A stretch of DNA of 64,000 nt from NCBI RefSeq assembly GCF_002915575.1, contig NZ_PQGD01000002.1, positions 124,001 through 188,000 of the forward strand, given 5' to 3'. The notes under the pieces were generated by a model. The model was not told the DNA's origin, searched no databases, and saw only the letters and a program-made list of their open reading frames with translations. The number at the start of each line of letters is the position of its first letter. The stretch's first letter is position 1. Made by a program: the position numbers and the translations under genes. Below are positions 25,485 to 34,884 of this stretch, piece by piece. This DNA comes from Superficieibacter electus (GTDB lineage: Bacteria > Pseudomonadota > Gammaproteobacteria > Enterobacterales > Enterobacteriaceae).

Positions 25485-25868
25485 TTACTCTACGATTTCA
25501 ATTAAATTGCCGTCCGGATCGCTAATGACTGCTTCATAGTAACCATCGCCAGTGGTACGCGGCTTAGAAATAAGAATACCCTGCTCCTCTGCCCGTTTTG
25601 CTAATTCATTCACAGCCTGCTTACTGCCCAGACTGATAGCAAGATGAGCCCACCCGGTCATATTATTATCCGGCACCACCCGCGACAGCCCGGGTTTAGT
25701 CATTAGCTCAATAGCAATATCGTTGTTAATCCTGACAAAATAGGATTCAAAACCGTGGTTGGTTTTGCTGCAATATTTATCATTAATTTCGCTATTAAAA
25801 AAGGTAACCCAAAAATCAGCTTGCCGCTCCAGATCCTGGGTCCATAATGCCATATGAGCAATTTTCAT
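25485..25868 (-). CDS. VOC (glyoxalase/bleomycin-resistance fold) protein
   Basis: A protein of 127 residues with the two beta-alpha-beta-beta-beta modules of the vicinal oxygen chelate superfamily: MKIAHMALWTQDLERQADFW at the start, WAHLAISLGS in the middle and ISDPDGNLIEIVE at the end. The metal-site residues His5, His75 (in GWAHLAI) and Glu near 125 are present. ATG at 25868 has GAAGAGG upstream and lies one base past the MFS stop, so the two genes are coupled. Substrate unknown; glyoxalase, dioxygenase and drug-binding members share this fold. Confidence 0.85.
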   Translation of the reverse strand: MKIAHMALWTQDLERQADFWVTFFNSEINDKYCSKTNHGFESYFVRINNDIAIELMTKPGLSRVVPDNNMTGWAHLAISLGSKQAVNELAKRAEEQGILISKPRTTGDGYYEAVISDPDGNLIEIVE

Positions 25869-25869
25869 A

Positions 25870-27006
25870 TTAAACCTCTTCACGTAATTTCATATTTTTA
25901 TGCAATATCATACTGAGCAATAAAACCACTACCATTAACGCCGCGACAAAAACAAAGGCGTGAGGTAATGAACTATGATGGGCGATAAAACCAATTATCG
26001 CCGGGCCAGCGAGTACACCGATGTATCCCATCGTGGTGACTGCCGGTACGGCCACACTCTGCGGCATGCTTTTTTGCTTTCCAATCTGGCTGAACATTAC
26101 CGGGACGATATTGGCGCATCCAGCGCCAATGCACAGATAGCCCGCCAGAATCAGCGCAAGACTACTGGCGGTAAAAATAAGGCAGAAGCCAGCAAACGCC
26201 AGCAGTGCGCCAGTGACGACAACCCGTAAATGTCCCAGCCGTGTAATGATGGCATCACCACTCAGCCGCCCGACGGTCATTGCCAGCGCAAAGCAGGTAA
26301 ACCCAAGCCCTCCCTGAGATTCGGCAACATTTCTGACTTCGACCAGATAAACAGCACTCCAGTCCAGTACCGTCCCTTCGGCGAGAAAAACAATAAAACA
26401 GATCGCACCAAACAGCAGGACTTCCCCTTTAGGAATGGCAAATGCGGGCCCTTCTGCCGGGCTGGCGTAAGAAAGTAGCTGGCGGAAGCTGATGAGTAGC
26501 AACAGGCCTACCAGTAAACTTATCAACAAAGATGCCGTTAAAATGGATAAACCAAGACTCAGCAAACCGGTCATGACTCCCGCCCCGGCGATACCGCCGA
26601 CGCTGTACATCCCGTGAAAACCTGACATGAGAGGGACGTTCTCATTTTTCTCGACAAGGATGGCCTGAATATTCATCGCACAATCCGTTAGCCCTATGCC
26701 CGTACCGAAGAGTAATAACAGTAATCCAAGTACCAGAGGGGTGTCAGCCAGGGTTAGGAAAGGCATAGAAATCAGGATGATAATGACTGCACAGCTAATT
26801 ATACGTCGGCAACCAAAACGGGATGACAGAGGCCCCGCGAGTGGCATAGAAACAATAGCACCACCCCCCAGGCAGAGAAGAAGTATCCCAAGTAACGCGT
26901 CATTGGCTCCAGTATTCAATTTGGCAAAGGGCACCATCACCGCCCAGGCCGCCGTTGCCAGCCCGGCAATAAAAAAGATACACCGTGTCGCGATTCTTTC
27001 ATTCAT
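25870..27006 (-). CDS. MFS transporter, YbjJ-like
   Basis: A membrane protein of 378 residues with about 12 transmembrane segments. The MFS A-type loop is visible as GPLSSRFGCRRI (about residues 57-68), and the second half has a matching loop DAIITRLGHLRVV. NIQAILVEKNENVPLMSGFHGMYSVGG resembles the YbjJ subfamily of sugar- or drug-type transporters. It is followed by and coupled to the VOC gene, suggesting shared handling of a small molecule. Substrate not predictable. Confidence 0.85.
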   Translation of the reverse strand: MNERIATRCIFFIAGLATAAWAVMVPFAKLNTGANDALLGILLLCLGGGAIVSMPLAGPLSSRFGCRRIISCAVIIILISMPFLTLADTPLVLGLLLLLFGTGIGLTDCAMNIQAILVEKNENVPLMSGFHGMYSVGGIAGAGVMTGLLSLGLSILTASLLISLLVGLLLLISFRQLLSYASPAEGPAFAIPKGEVLLFGAICFIVFLAEGTVLDWSAVYLVEVRNVAESQGGLGFTCFALAMTVGRLSGDAIITRLGHLRVVVTGALLAFAGFCLIFTASSLALILAGYLCIGAGCANIVPVMFSQIGKQKSMPQSVAVPAVTTMGYIGVLAGPAIIGFIAHHSSLPHAFVFVAALMVVVLLLSMILHKNMKLREEV

Positions 27007-27308
27007 TACGCGTATTTTCCCTATGTGGTTGTCTGACCAGCTGCAAACGCTCGATCATGATACTTTATGCTCGATTATGCAGCCTTGTCATTATAGCAAC
27101 AAGGCTTTTCCCTCAATTCTCTGGCAGAAATGTTTCCGTACAATGGGATGGACAGCATCAGCCAGCCTTATGGTGCGGCGCGCCGGAACGAGTGTAATCT
27201 GGTGAGGGTGAACAGCGCCCTTGATGTCATACCGATGAGGGAAAGGTTGTTGGATGGGATAATACCAGCGGCCCAGAAGCATACTGTTATCGGGTGGGTG
27301 TCAGGCAC
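27007..27308. other. Intergenic region upstream of the MFS gene
   Basis: 302 bases. It contains the MFS promoter region and an inverted repeat CCTTGT...ACAAGG near 27082-27105. The open frames here are short and not convincing. The TetR gene ends at its right edge. Confidence 0.45.
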
Positions 27309-27860
27309 TCATCGCGCGTGAATGCCATTCAGAAACAGATCAATCAGATGAGCGATACGTGTCGCTGAGGCGTTCTCCTGTTCGGCAGTCAGAGAAGTGG
27401 CCGTTATCACGTAGACGATATCGTCGAAAGTGATATCGCTGCGAAGCGTGCCAGTCTGCTGGCCACAGCTCAGCAGTCTGCACCCTTCTTCCGTTATCGC
27501 CTGACAACCAGGCGTTCCACTCTGCAGCACGGTGCCGAGTGACGATGCCATCCCCTGCCATGTTTGTGTATGTCGCACCAGCCCTTCCAGAAAGACGCGC
27601 ATGGCGTTGAGTGGATCGCGCTCTCCCCCCTCGCGACTGGCCTGTGCAAAAGCGAGCAACCGCGCATTCCAGGTGGCCGCCAGCAACGCCTCTCGCGACG
27701 GAAAGCGCCGATAAAGCGTGCCAATACCCACGCCGGCGCGTTTAGCCACTTCTTCCAGCGACGCACCTGCCCCTCGCTCCAGAAAGAGCGTTTCAGCAGC
27801 GGCAAGAATACGTTCGCGGTTACGCTGCGCATCGGCACGCAATCCCGTTTCGTTTTTCAT
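27309..27860 (-). CDS. TetR-family repressor
   Basis: A protein of 183 residues. The N-terminal helix-turn-helix is typical: RERILAAAETLFLERGAGASLEEVAKRAGVGIGTLYRRFPSREALL (about 14-60). The C-terminal part is a ligand-binding helical bundle ending LIDLFLNGIHAR. It is divergent from the SDR gene with a clear palindromic operator between them, so it probably represses both. Confidence 0.93.
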   Translation of the reverse strand: MKNETGLRADAQRNRERILAAAETLFLERGAGASLEEVAKRAGVGIGTLYRRFPSREALLAATWNARLLAFAQASREGGERDPLNAMRVFLEGLVRHTQTWQGMASSLGTVLQSGTPGCQAITEEGCRLLSCGQQTGTLRSDITFDDIVYVITATSLTAEQENASATRIAHLIDLFLNGIHAR

Positions 27861-27906
27861 TGTGTGCTCTTAATGTTGATTGCTAAACGGAGGCTACTAT
27901 CATATG

Positions 27907-27931
27907 TTAAGTGGAACAACCCTCCACTTAA
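27907..27931. promoter_or_regulatory. TetR operator
   Basis: Perfect inverted repeat with half-sites TTAAGTGGA and TCCACTTAA separated by 7 bases. It sits between the divergent TetR and SDR genes, 16 bases before the SDR start. Confidence 0.85.
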
Positions 27932-27946
27932 TAAACAGGTGATGAA

Positions 27947-28690
27947 ATGAGCCAAAAATTTGCCAATAAAGTTGTCGTCATTACCGGCGGCAGCGACGGG
28001 ATCGGCCTGGCGACCGCGAAACGCTTTGCTACTGAGGGTGCCCAGGTGTACGTAACGGCGCGTCGGCAGGAGCCGCTGGATCGGGCGGTTAGCGAGATTG
28101 GTCATGATGCCATCGGTATACAGGGGGATGTCGCCGATCCCACCAGCCTTGACCGGCTTTATCAACGTATCATGCGCGATCATGGCAGAATTGACGTGCT
28201 TTTCGCCAATGCGGGTATATCTGAATCCGCGCCTCTTGACACCATTGATGACGCCCATATTGAGCGGGTATTCAGCGTTAATGTCAAAGGCACACTTTTC
28301 ACCGTTCAAAAAGCGCTGCCGCTCATGACACCGGGAAGTTCAGTGATCCTTACCGGCTCAGTAGCGGGCAGTAAGGGCATTGCCAGCCTGTCGGTCTACA
28401 GCGCCACCAAAGCCGCCATCCGCTCGTTTGCCCGCACCTGGACCACCGATTTGAAAGCGCGTGGCATACGGGTGAACGTGGTTTCGCCGGGCATGATCCT
28501 CACCCCCGCCATGCAGGCATATTTACAGGCCAATGACGGCATGGAAGAGGCCTTAATTAACATGACCCCGTTCGGCCGGCTCGGCGAGGTGGATGAAGTG
28601 GCCCGCGCGGTCCTGTTCCTGGCTTCTGAAGACAGTGAATTTATTGCAGGCGACGAGCTATTTGTGGATGGCGGGATTATGGCAGTCTGA
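27947..28690 (+). CDS. Short-chain dehydrogenase/reductase
   Basis: A classical SDR of 247 residues. Cofactor motif TGGSDGIG (about 12-19), NAG motif FANAGI, catalytic Ser in GSVAGS, and YSATK (Tyr and Lys near 151/155) are all present. An Arg-rich TARRQEP after strand 2 suggests NADP preference. The C-terminal LFVDGGIMAV is typical. ACAGGTGATGAA precedes or includes the start. Regulated with the TetR gene. Substrate unknown. Confidence 0.92.
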   Translation: MSQKFANKVVVITGGSDGIGLATAKRFATEGAQVYVTARRQEPLDRAVSEIGHDAIGIQGDVADPTSLDRLYQRIMRDHGRIDVLFANAGISESAPLDTIDDAHIERVFSVNVKGTLFTVQKALPLMTPGSSVILTGSVAGSKGIASLSVYSATKAAIRSFARTWTTDLKARGIRVNVVSPGMILTPAMQAYLQANDGMEEALINMTPFGRLGEVDEVARAVLFLASEDSEFIAGDELFVDGGIMAV

Positions 28691-28714
28691 CACGCTGGCG
28701 TATGACAGGGATTG

Positions 28715-29638
28715 TCATTTTGCACGACACACTGATGAATAATGTGCGGGCTGGCTCAGAACGCTCCTGCTCCAGTCGTAAAACGCGCGAACCGCAGGCG
28801 GAAGGTAGCGGTTTTGCGGATAGACCAGTGATAAAGGCAGATCGTAAACGCAGTTCTCCATACAGGCCACCAGCGCCCCGCGGTGTAAATATGGCGCAGC
28901 CAGATAGCTGGCAATGCGAATCAGCCCCAGCCCCTGAACGCCAGCCTGAATGTAGGCATCGGTATCATCAACAACCAGCGACTCGTTCATTCGCACCACC
29001 CGATCGCCATCATTTAACGTAAAAAACCAGTCGGTCGTGCGTCCGGTACGATGGCTCAGGTAACCAACAGCCCGGTGGTTTTCCAGATCGTCCGGGGTTT
29101 GCGGTTTTCCATGCGCAGCAATATAGTCCGGTGCAGCCAGAACCTGCCAGCTAAAATTCACCAGCGGACGTGCAACGAGAGTTGTAGAATCCTCGATCCT
29201 GCCGGCGCGGATCACGCAATCAAATCCCTGCGCAATAATGTCTTCTACGTTGTCGCTGGAACACAATGTTAACGCCAGTTCAGGATAGCGCTGCAAAAAC
29301 GCCGGGATGTGCGGAATAATGCAATGCCGTGCAAGCGACTGTGGCATTCCGACTTTAAAACGGCCTTCAGGCCGCGCAGCCTTACCTGGGAAAGAGGCTT
29401 CCACGGTTGCAATTTCCGTGAGGAGCCTTTTGCATTCTTCATAGTAGCGTCGGCCATCTGCGGTGACGCTGAGCTTGCGGGTAGTACGTTGCAAAAGCTG
29501 AACCCCAAGCCGGGATTCCAGCGCCTTAATAACCCGCGATACCGTTGACCGTGGAACACCGAGCACTTCTGCCGCCCTGATAAAACTGTGAGTGTCGACC
29601 ACACACACATAGACCTGCATTGACGCCAGCGTATCCAT
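28715..29638 (-). CDS. LysR-type transcriptional regulator
   Basis: A protein of 307 residues. The N-terminal winged helix MDTLASMQVYVCVVDTHSFIRAAEVLGVPRSTVSRVIKALESRLGVQLLQRTTRKL is typical; a LysR substrate domain follows. It converges on the SDR gene and diverges from the NmrA-like gene, which it probably controls. Confidence 0.93.
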   Translation of the reverse strand: MDTLASMQVYVCVVDTHSFIRAAEVLGVPRSTVSRVIKALESRLGVQLLQRTTRKLSVTADGRRYYEECKRLLTEIATVEASFPGKAARPEGRFKVGMPQSLARHCIIPHIPAFLQRYPELALTLCSSDNVEDIIAQGFDCVIRAGRIEDSTTLVARPLVNFSWQVLAAPDYIAAHGKPQTPDDLENHRAVGYLSHRTGRTTDWFFTLNDGDRVVRMNESLVVDDTDAYIQAGVQGLGLIRIASYLAAPYLHRGALVACMENCVYDLPLSLVYPQNRYLPPAVRAFYDWSRSVLSQPAHYSSVCRAK

Positions 29639-29756
29639 TTCTCCCCCGTTGATTATCCCATTTTTATGAACAGTCTAACCCACTCCTGGCCTCTTATCGA
29701 ACGCAGTTCACAGCCTTACTCTTTACTTACACGCTAATTAATAGGATGAGGCATAT

Positions 29757-30686
29757 ATGAAAGTCCATAATTGTCAGGTTGGTGAAAGGGTATTGGTGCT
29801 TGGTGCAGGACAATTGGGCGCAGCGCTACTGGAAGCACTGATCCTGGCGGTAACCCGGCTTGAAGGTACGGTCTCTGTTATTGTATCGCCCCGATCCTGG
29901 GATAAAGAAGGCAATCTACGGACCGGGACACATCAACGTCTGGCGAAGATGGGGGCACAATTTATCGCTGTTGATATCGCAGCCAGTACAATTGAAACGT
30001 TAACCGATCGGTTCAGCAAGTTTGATACCGTGATCAACTGCATGGGTTTTGTCGCAGGCGCAGGAACACAAATAAATATCACCCGCGCCGTACTGGCGGC
30101 AGGCGTTCGCCGCTATTTTCCCTGGCAGTTCGGCGTAAATTACGATGTAGTGGGTAAAGGCAGCGGTCAACCTGTCTGGGATGACCAATATGACGTCAGA
30201 ACACTGCTGCGGGAACAGAACGCAACGCAATGGGTCATTGTTTCAACCGGCATGTTTACCAGCTTTCTTTTCGAGCCGGCATTTGATGTGGTGAATTTGT
30301 CCAACAACACCATTAATGCCCTCGGAGGATGGGAAACCCAGGTCACCGTTACCTCGCCTGCGGATATTGGCCGCCTGACCACTGCCATTTATTTGCATCA
30401 GCCGCCGATCATCAATGAGGTGGTTTTTGTGGCGGGGGAAACCCTCTCTTATGGAAAACTGGCGCAAACCGTTGAACACGTAACCGGGCAAACCTTTCAC
30501 AAAGACGTGTTCACCCTGCCCGCTCTGCTGGATGAACTGCGTTTACACCCGGACGATCAGATGCTTTGCTATCGCGCGGCGTTTGCCAGGGGAGACGGCG
30601 TATGGTGGCCAATGCGCGACACCTGGAATGCACAGCATCATTTTCCGACGCAGGATGTCGCTTCCTGGCTAAATACCCGGATTTAA
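29757..30686 (+). CDS. NmrA-like NAD(P)-binding protein
   Basis: A protein of 309 residues. N-terminal Rossmann motif VLVLGAGQLGAALLEAL (GxGxxG, about residues 14-30), then GMFTSFLFEPAFD and VTVTSPADIGRLTTAIYL as in NmrA/isoflavone-reductase-like atypical SDRs. No YxxxK pair is obvious, so it may be a redox sensor or an enzyme of the family. AGGATGAGG lies before the ATG. Divergent from the LysR gene. Confidence 0.85.
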   Translation: MKVHNCQVGERVLVLGAGQLGAALLEALILAVTRLEGTVSVIVSPRSWDKEGNLRTGTHQRLAKMGAQFIAVDIAASTIETLTDRFSKFDTVINCMGFVAGAGTQINITRAVLAAGVRRYFPWQFGVNYDVVGKGSGQPVWDDQYDVRTLLREQNATQWVIVSTGMFTSFLFEPAFDVVNLSNNTINALGGWETQVTVTSPADIGRLTTAIYLHQPPIINEVVFVAGETLSYGKLAQTVEHVTGQTFHKDVFTLPALLDELRLHPDDQMLCYRAAFARGDGVWWPMRDTWNAQHHFPTQDVASWLNTRI

Positions 30687-30853
30687 CTTTCCCATCCTTC
30701 AGGACACCATTTTATGCGAACCTTTTCTACGCATTAATTTATGGCCTGTTGTCATTTTTGCCTGGACATTAACGCGTCTCGCAACTTGATATATTGCAAG
30801 AACCGCCCCGGACCTCAATACAACAGGCTCTGTGTCAGACAGGCTGGTCTATA

Positions 30854-31090
30854 TCACCAACCGAGCGTAGTTGCTCCTTTTGTGGTCTTAACGATTTCAC
30901 TGGTTTTAATGACGCGGTGGTAACCATAAGCGTCAGCATATTTTGTCAAACCCGTTGCAGCGTCCACCTCTGGCTCCCCCTGGGTTTCGATATTTTGTCC
31001 CGTTCGGGTGGTCATCGTCCAGTTTGTTGTGCATCCGGTTAACATCAGTACTGTCAGACTAAACAGTGTAAAAAGAACAGACTTTTGCAT
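30854..31090 (-). CDS. YgdI/YgdR-type lipoprotein (DUF903)
   Basis: A lipoprotein of 78 residues; lipobox LTGC gives Cys20. The mature domain TTNWTMTTRTGQNIETQGEPEVDAATGLTKYADAYGYHRVIKTSEI is a DUF903 SH3-like fold like the protein at 23296-23523, though diverged. ATG at 31090 fits the signal peptide; a longer reading to 31126 adds a basic leader. Function unknown. Confidence 0.85.
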   Translation of the reverse strand: MQKSVLFTLFSLTVLMLTGCTTNWTMTTRTGQNIETQGEPEVDAATGLTKYADAYGYHRVIKTSEIVKTTKGATTLGW

Positions 31091-31327
31091 CTCAGGTTTC
31101 CGTTTATAGCATTGTTTTCTGGACACCTTAACGAAAACGTAGAAAGCAGGATGGATAATTATGGCTTTCTTCGCCAGTCACAACTGGCAAGATTGTAAAT
31201 AAAAATATCATAATCACCCACTGCAGGATGGCAAGGTTTTTGGAGATTTCAGGAAATAATTTGAAAAGGATGCGTACATTGCCTGCGTTTTATTAAATAA
31301 TGAGTAAAAGCGTGCTTTGATACACTG

Positions 31328-31361
31328 TAAAAATAAAGCTGGCGCTGAAATTGGCACCAGC
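31328..31361 (-). terminator. mppA terminator
   Basis: On the minus strand the stem GCTGGTGC/GCGCCAGC (one G-T pair, 8-base loop) is followed by TTTATTTTT, about 12 bases past the mppA stop. Confidence 0.7.
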
Positions 31362-31373
31362 CTTAATGGGGAC

Positions 31374-32987
31374 TTAGTGCTTAATAATATACATGGTACG
31401 GCTATATGCCACATCTTCCGGGTTATTGATCGGATAACCTTTTAACCACGGTTTGATCAGCCGTCCATTGGTATACTGGTATATCGGGGCAATCGGTGCC
31501 TGCTCGGCAATGATATGCTCGGCCGCATTATAATCGGCATTTCTTGCCGCGGCGGTCGTCTCAAGCGTGGCCTGATTAATGATTTTATCGTAAGCCGGAT
31601 TTTTAAAACGGGCGATATTGCCGGTGTGCGTCGACGTCAGCAATGATAAGAATGTTGAAGGCTCGTTATAATCGCCTACCCATGATGCGCGGATCACGTC
31701 AAAGTTACCGGTATTGCGCGAATCAATATAGGTTTTCCATTCCTGATTCTGTAGCTTCACCTCTACACCGAGATTTTTCTTCCACATTGACGCTACGGCA
31801 ATAGCAATTTTTTGATGATTTTCCGAGGTGTTATACAACAGCGTAAGCTTAAGCGGTCGATCCGGGCCATAACCTGCCGCCTGAAGCAGCGTTTTCGCCT
31901 GCGCATTAAGCTCTGCCTGGCTCAGTTGTTCAATCTGCGTTTTTTGTGGGGTAAACCCGGCGGTGACATCCGGCGTAAAACGCCAGGCGGGTTTCTCACC
32001 GGTACCCAACACTTTTTCCGCCATCAACCGCCGATCAATCGTCATGCTCAGCGCCAGCCGAACCCGCGCATCCGCGGTGGGGCCTTTTTCAGTGTTGAAG
32101 GCATAATAATAGGTTCCCAGCTGCGGCGGGGTATAAACCTGACCGGGAATATCCTTAAGTAACTTCTGGTACAGATTTTTGGGGAAGGATTCTGTGATAT
32201 CAATACCGCCCGCCAGGTAGCGTTTGGTGGCTGCAGATTCCTGGTTAATAGGAACGAAAGTGACTTTTTTCAGGATAGTATTGGCGTGGTCCCAATAATG
32301 GCTATTCGGTTCAACGACCAGTTTCTCATTAACTACCCGCTCTTTTAACACATACGCGCCGTTACCAACCAATTTACCAGGACGCGTCCACTCTTTTCCG
32401 CTTTCTGCATTGGCTTTTTGTACCGGATAAAAGGCAAAGTTGGCCGTAAGATTGGCAAACCAGGGGAGCGGTTTATCCAGTTGCACCCGCAAGGTGCGAT
32501 CATCTACCGCACTCACGCCCAGTTTATCCGGCGTTGCTTTACCGTCGATGATATTTTGGGCATTGCCAATACCGGCAAGCGCGGCGAACCAGGCAAAAGG
32601 AGACAGCGTTTTGGGGTCAACCAGCCGTTGCCAGCTATAAACAAAATCCTGTGCGGTCACCGGCGTGCCGTCCGACCATTGGGCATTATCGCGCAGGGTA
32701 AAGGTCCAGACGCGGTTATCACTGGACTGCCATTTGCTGGCAACGCCAGGAATAATATCCCCTTTTTCATTCTGATTGACCAGCCCTTCGAACAGATCGC
32801 GAATAACCTGAATTTCAGGCAGGCCAACCGCTTTTGCCGGGTCCAGGGTAGCCGGTTCATCTTTAATATGCCGCACCAGTTCCTGTTTCTGAGCAAGTGA
32901 CGTGCCCGGTGGAACCGCAGCCAATGACAACGTTGAAAGCGAGCTAAAACATAACGCACAGCAGATCAAAGAAACAGGATACTTCAT
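31374..32987 (-). CDS. mppA: Murein tripeptide-binding protein MppA
   Basis: A periplasmic binding protein of 537 residues, the E. coli MppA length. Signal peptide of about 24 residues ends ...STLSLAAV. OppA-family features include DEPATLDPAKAVGLPEIQVIRDLFEGL near the start and the SNDxAT-type ligand region. It delivers L-Ala-D-Glu-meso-DAP to the Opp permease for recycling. ATG at 32987 selected over an extension to 33002. It diverges from mpaA, and ycjG follows, so three murein-peptide recycling genes are clustered. Confidence 0.94.
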   Translation of the reverse strand: MKYPVSLICCALCFSSLSTLSLAAVPPGTSLAQKQELVRHIKDEPATLDPAKAVGLPEIQVIRDLFEGLVNQNEKGDIIPGVASKWQSSDNRVWTFTLRDNAQWSDGTPVTAQDFVYSWQRLVDPKTLSPFAWFAALAGIGNAQNIIDGKATPDKLGVSAVDDRTLRVQLDKPLPWFANLTANFAFYPVQKANAESGKEWTRPGKLVGNGAYVLKERVVNEKLVVEPNSHYWDHANTILKKVTFVPINQESAATKRYLAGGIDITESFPKNLYQKLLKDIPGQVYTPPQLGTYYYAFNTEKGPTADARVRLALSMTIDRRLMAEKVLGTGEKPAWRFTPDVTAGFTPQKTQIEQLSQAELNAQAKTLLQAAGYGPDRPLKLTLLYNTSENHQKIAIAVASMWKKNLGVEVKLQNQEWKTYIDSRNTGNFDVIRASWVGDYNEPSTFLSLLTSTHTGNIARFKNPAYDKIINQATLETTAAARNADYNAAEHIIAEQAPIAPIYQYTNGRLIKPWLKGYPINNPEDVAYSRTMYIIKH

Positions 32988-33124
32988 GAGCTTCCCCGGC
33001 AATAAAATCAGTAAGAATTAATTATTTGTTTTGCTAAATAGAAATGCAATCGACTTATTCCAGTAAATTGACGTAGCCGCAAATTACTATACTGTGAAAG
33101 TACATGGACTGAATGAGGTGAACG

Positions 33125-33838
33125 ATGACAATGACTCGCCCTCGTGCCGAGCGTGGTACATTCCCGCCAGGCACTCAACATTATGGACGCACATCTCTTG
33201 GCGCACCGCTTCTGTGGTTTCCCGCCCCCCTGGCTGAGCGCGATGCCGGATTAATCATTGCCGGAACGCATGGCGATGAAAATTCGTCCATTGTCACACT
33301 TTCCTGTGCGCTGCGTACTCTCGCCCCTGAACTGCGGCGTCATCACGTGATCCTGACGGTGAATCCTGATGGCTGTCAGCTTGGTTTACGGTCAAATGCC
33401 AATGGCGTCGATCTAAACCGTAATTTCCCGTCGGCAAACTGGCGGCCTGGTGAAACGGTTTATCGCTGGAACAGCGCCGCACAACAGCGTGACGTTGTAT
33501 TACTGACCGGTAATTCGCCCGGATCGGAACCGGAAACGCAGGCGCTTTGCCAGTTGATTTTGCACATCCACCCCGCCTGGGTTGTGTCTTTTCACGATCC
33601 GCTGGCCTGCATTGAAGACCCGAACCACTCAGCGCTGGGTGAATGGCTTGCCAATGCATTTGCCCTTCCGCTGGTAAGTAGCGTGGGTTATGACACCCCA
33701 GGATCATTTGGCAGTTGGTGTGCTGATATTGCTTTGCCCTGTATTACCGCAGAATTTCCGCCGGTTTCGAACGATGAAGCCAGCGAAGTCTATTTATCCG
33801 CGATGACCGGACTGTTGCGCTGGCAACCTCAAAGATGA
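33125..33838 (+). CDS. mpaA: Murein peptide amidase A
   Basis: A zinc carboxypeptidase-fold enzyme of 237 residues. It cleaves the D-Glu-mDAP bond in murein tripeptide. Zinc ligands are seen in GTHGDENSS (His and Glu, about residues 48-52) and VSFHDPLAC (His); ITAEFPP holds the catalytic Glu. DLNRNFP is the substrate-carboxylate motif. GAGGTGAACG precedes ATG. The 3' end overlaps ycjG by 10 bases. Confidence 0.94.
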   Translation: MTMTRPRAERGTFPPGTQHYGRTSLGAPLLWFPAPLAERDAGLIIAGTHGDENSSIVTLSCALRTLAPELRRHHVILTVNPDGCQLGLRSNANGVDLNRNFPSANWRPGETVYRWNSAAQQRDVVLLTGNSPGSEPETQALCQLILHIHPAWVVSFHDPLACIEDPNHSALGEWLANAFALPLVSSVGYDTPGSFGSWCADIALPCITAEFPPVSNDEASEVYLSAMTGLLRWQPQR

Positions 33839-34794
33839 AGCTCGCCGGTCGTAAAGCATAGCGACGGCTCTACATCCACAGCAAGCCAGGTGGGGCCGTC
33901 CAGATCGGCAAAGCGGACCTGATTGATCAACGGCAGCGCGGCAGTAATGGCGCGAGAGGTACAAAGCATGCAGCCCAGCATCAGGTCGAATCCTTGCTGG
34001 CGCGCCTCTTGCGCCAGCGCCAGCGCCTCGCTCAGTCCCCCTGTTTTATCAAGCTTGATATTGATCATGTCATAACGGCCAGACAGCGTAGCCAGATTTG
34101 CGCGGGTGTGGCAGCTCTCATCAGCGCAAATCGGTAACGGATGAATAAAGTTAGACAATGAGTCGTCCTGCCCGGCAGGAAGGGGCTGTTCAAGCATCGC
34201 CACGCCTAAATCAGCTAACAGTTGACAGCGGGCAGCCAGCCCTTCACTGTTCCATGACTCATTGGCATCGACTATCAGCGTCGCCTCAGGTGCGGCAGCC
34301 CGCACGGCGACAATACGTTCACTGATGAGGTGCTCGTCCATTTTGATTTTGAGCAAACGCGCGCCTTTCTGCCACAAGGTTGATGCGCTGGCAGCCATCT
34401 GTTCTGGCGTACCAATGACCACAGTTTGCGCAGTACGAATATGCTGTGGCGTTGCTATGTGCAGATAATCCATTAACGTTCTTCCCGCCTTCCGCGCGGC
34501 CAGATCCCACAAGGCACAGTCAATGGCATTTCGCGCAGCACCGGCGGGAAGTAATTGCTGAATTTGTTGAGCCGTTACGCCATCTTCGAGCTGCGCATGA
34601 ACCGTCATAATTTGCGCCATCACGGAGGCAATACTTTCACCATAGCGAGGATAAGGAGTACATTCACCAATGCCTTTTATGCCCTCTTCTTCCATTTCCA
34701 CGACCACCACTTTTGCTTCGCTGCGACTCCCTCTGGCAATCACAAATGGCGTATGCAGCGGCCACGCTTCCTCATAAACTCTCAGGCTTCTCAT
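33829..34794 (-). CDS. ycjG: L-Ala-D/L-Glu epimerase
   Basis: An enolase-superfamily enzyme of 321 residues (AEE, YcjG), equal in length to E. coli. The KxK general base motif LKIKMD, metal ligands in VDANESW, LEQPLP and CADESC, and the second base in NIKLDKTGG are all present. It epimerises L-Ala-D-Glu from murein peptides to L-Ala-L-Glu for breakdown. Divergent from tpx. Confidence 0.94.
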   Translation of the reverse strand: MRSLRVYEEAWPLHTPFVIARGSRSEAKVVVVEMEEEGIKGIGECTPYPRYGESIASVMAQIMTVHAQLEDGVTAQQIQQLLPAGAARNAIDCALWDLAARKAGRTLMDYLHIATPQHIRTAQTVVIGTPEQMAASASTLWQKGARLLKIKMDEHLISERIVAVRAAAPEATLIVDANESWNSEGLAARCQLLADLGVAMLEQPLPAGQDDSLSNFIHPLPICADESCHTRANLATLSGRYDMINIKLDKTGGLSEALALAQEARQQGFDLMLGCMLCTSRAITAALPLINQVRFADLDGPTWLAVDVEPSLCFTTGELHL

Positions 34795-34884
34795 TAAAAA
34801 TCCTCGCTAAAAGCGTTTGCTGTGTTAACTACTGATGTCATACACTAGCGTCGGCGTTAATTATATGTAAATAGGAAGAAAATC

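Noticed and set aside
27091-27321. Short open frames (about 63 residues) between the MFS and TetR genes
   Set aside because: No ribosome site, no recognisable domain, and both strands are open by chance.
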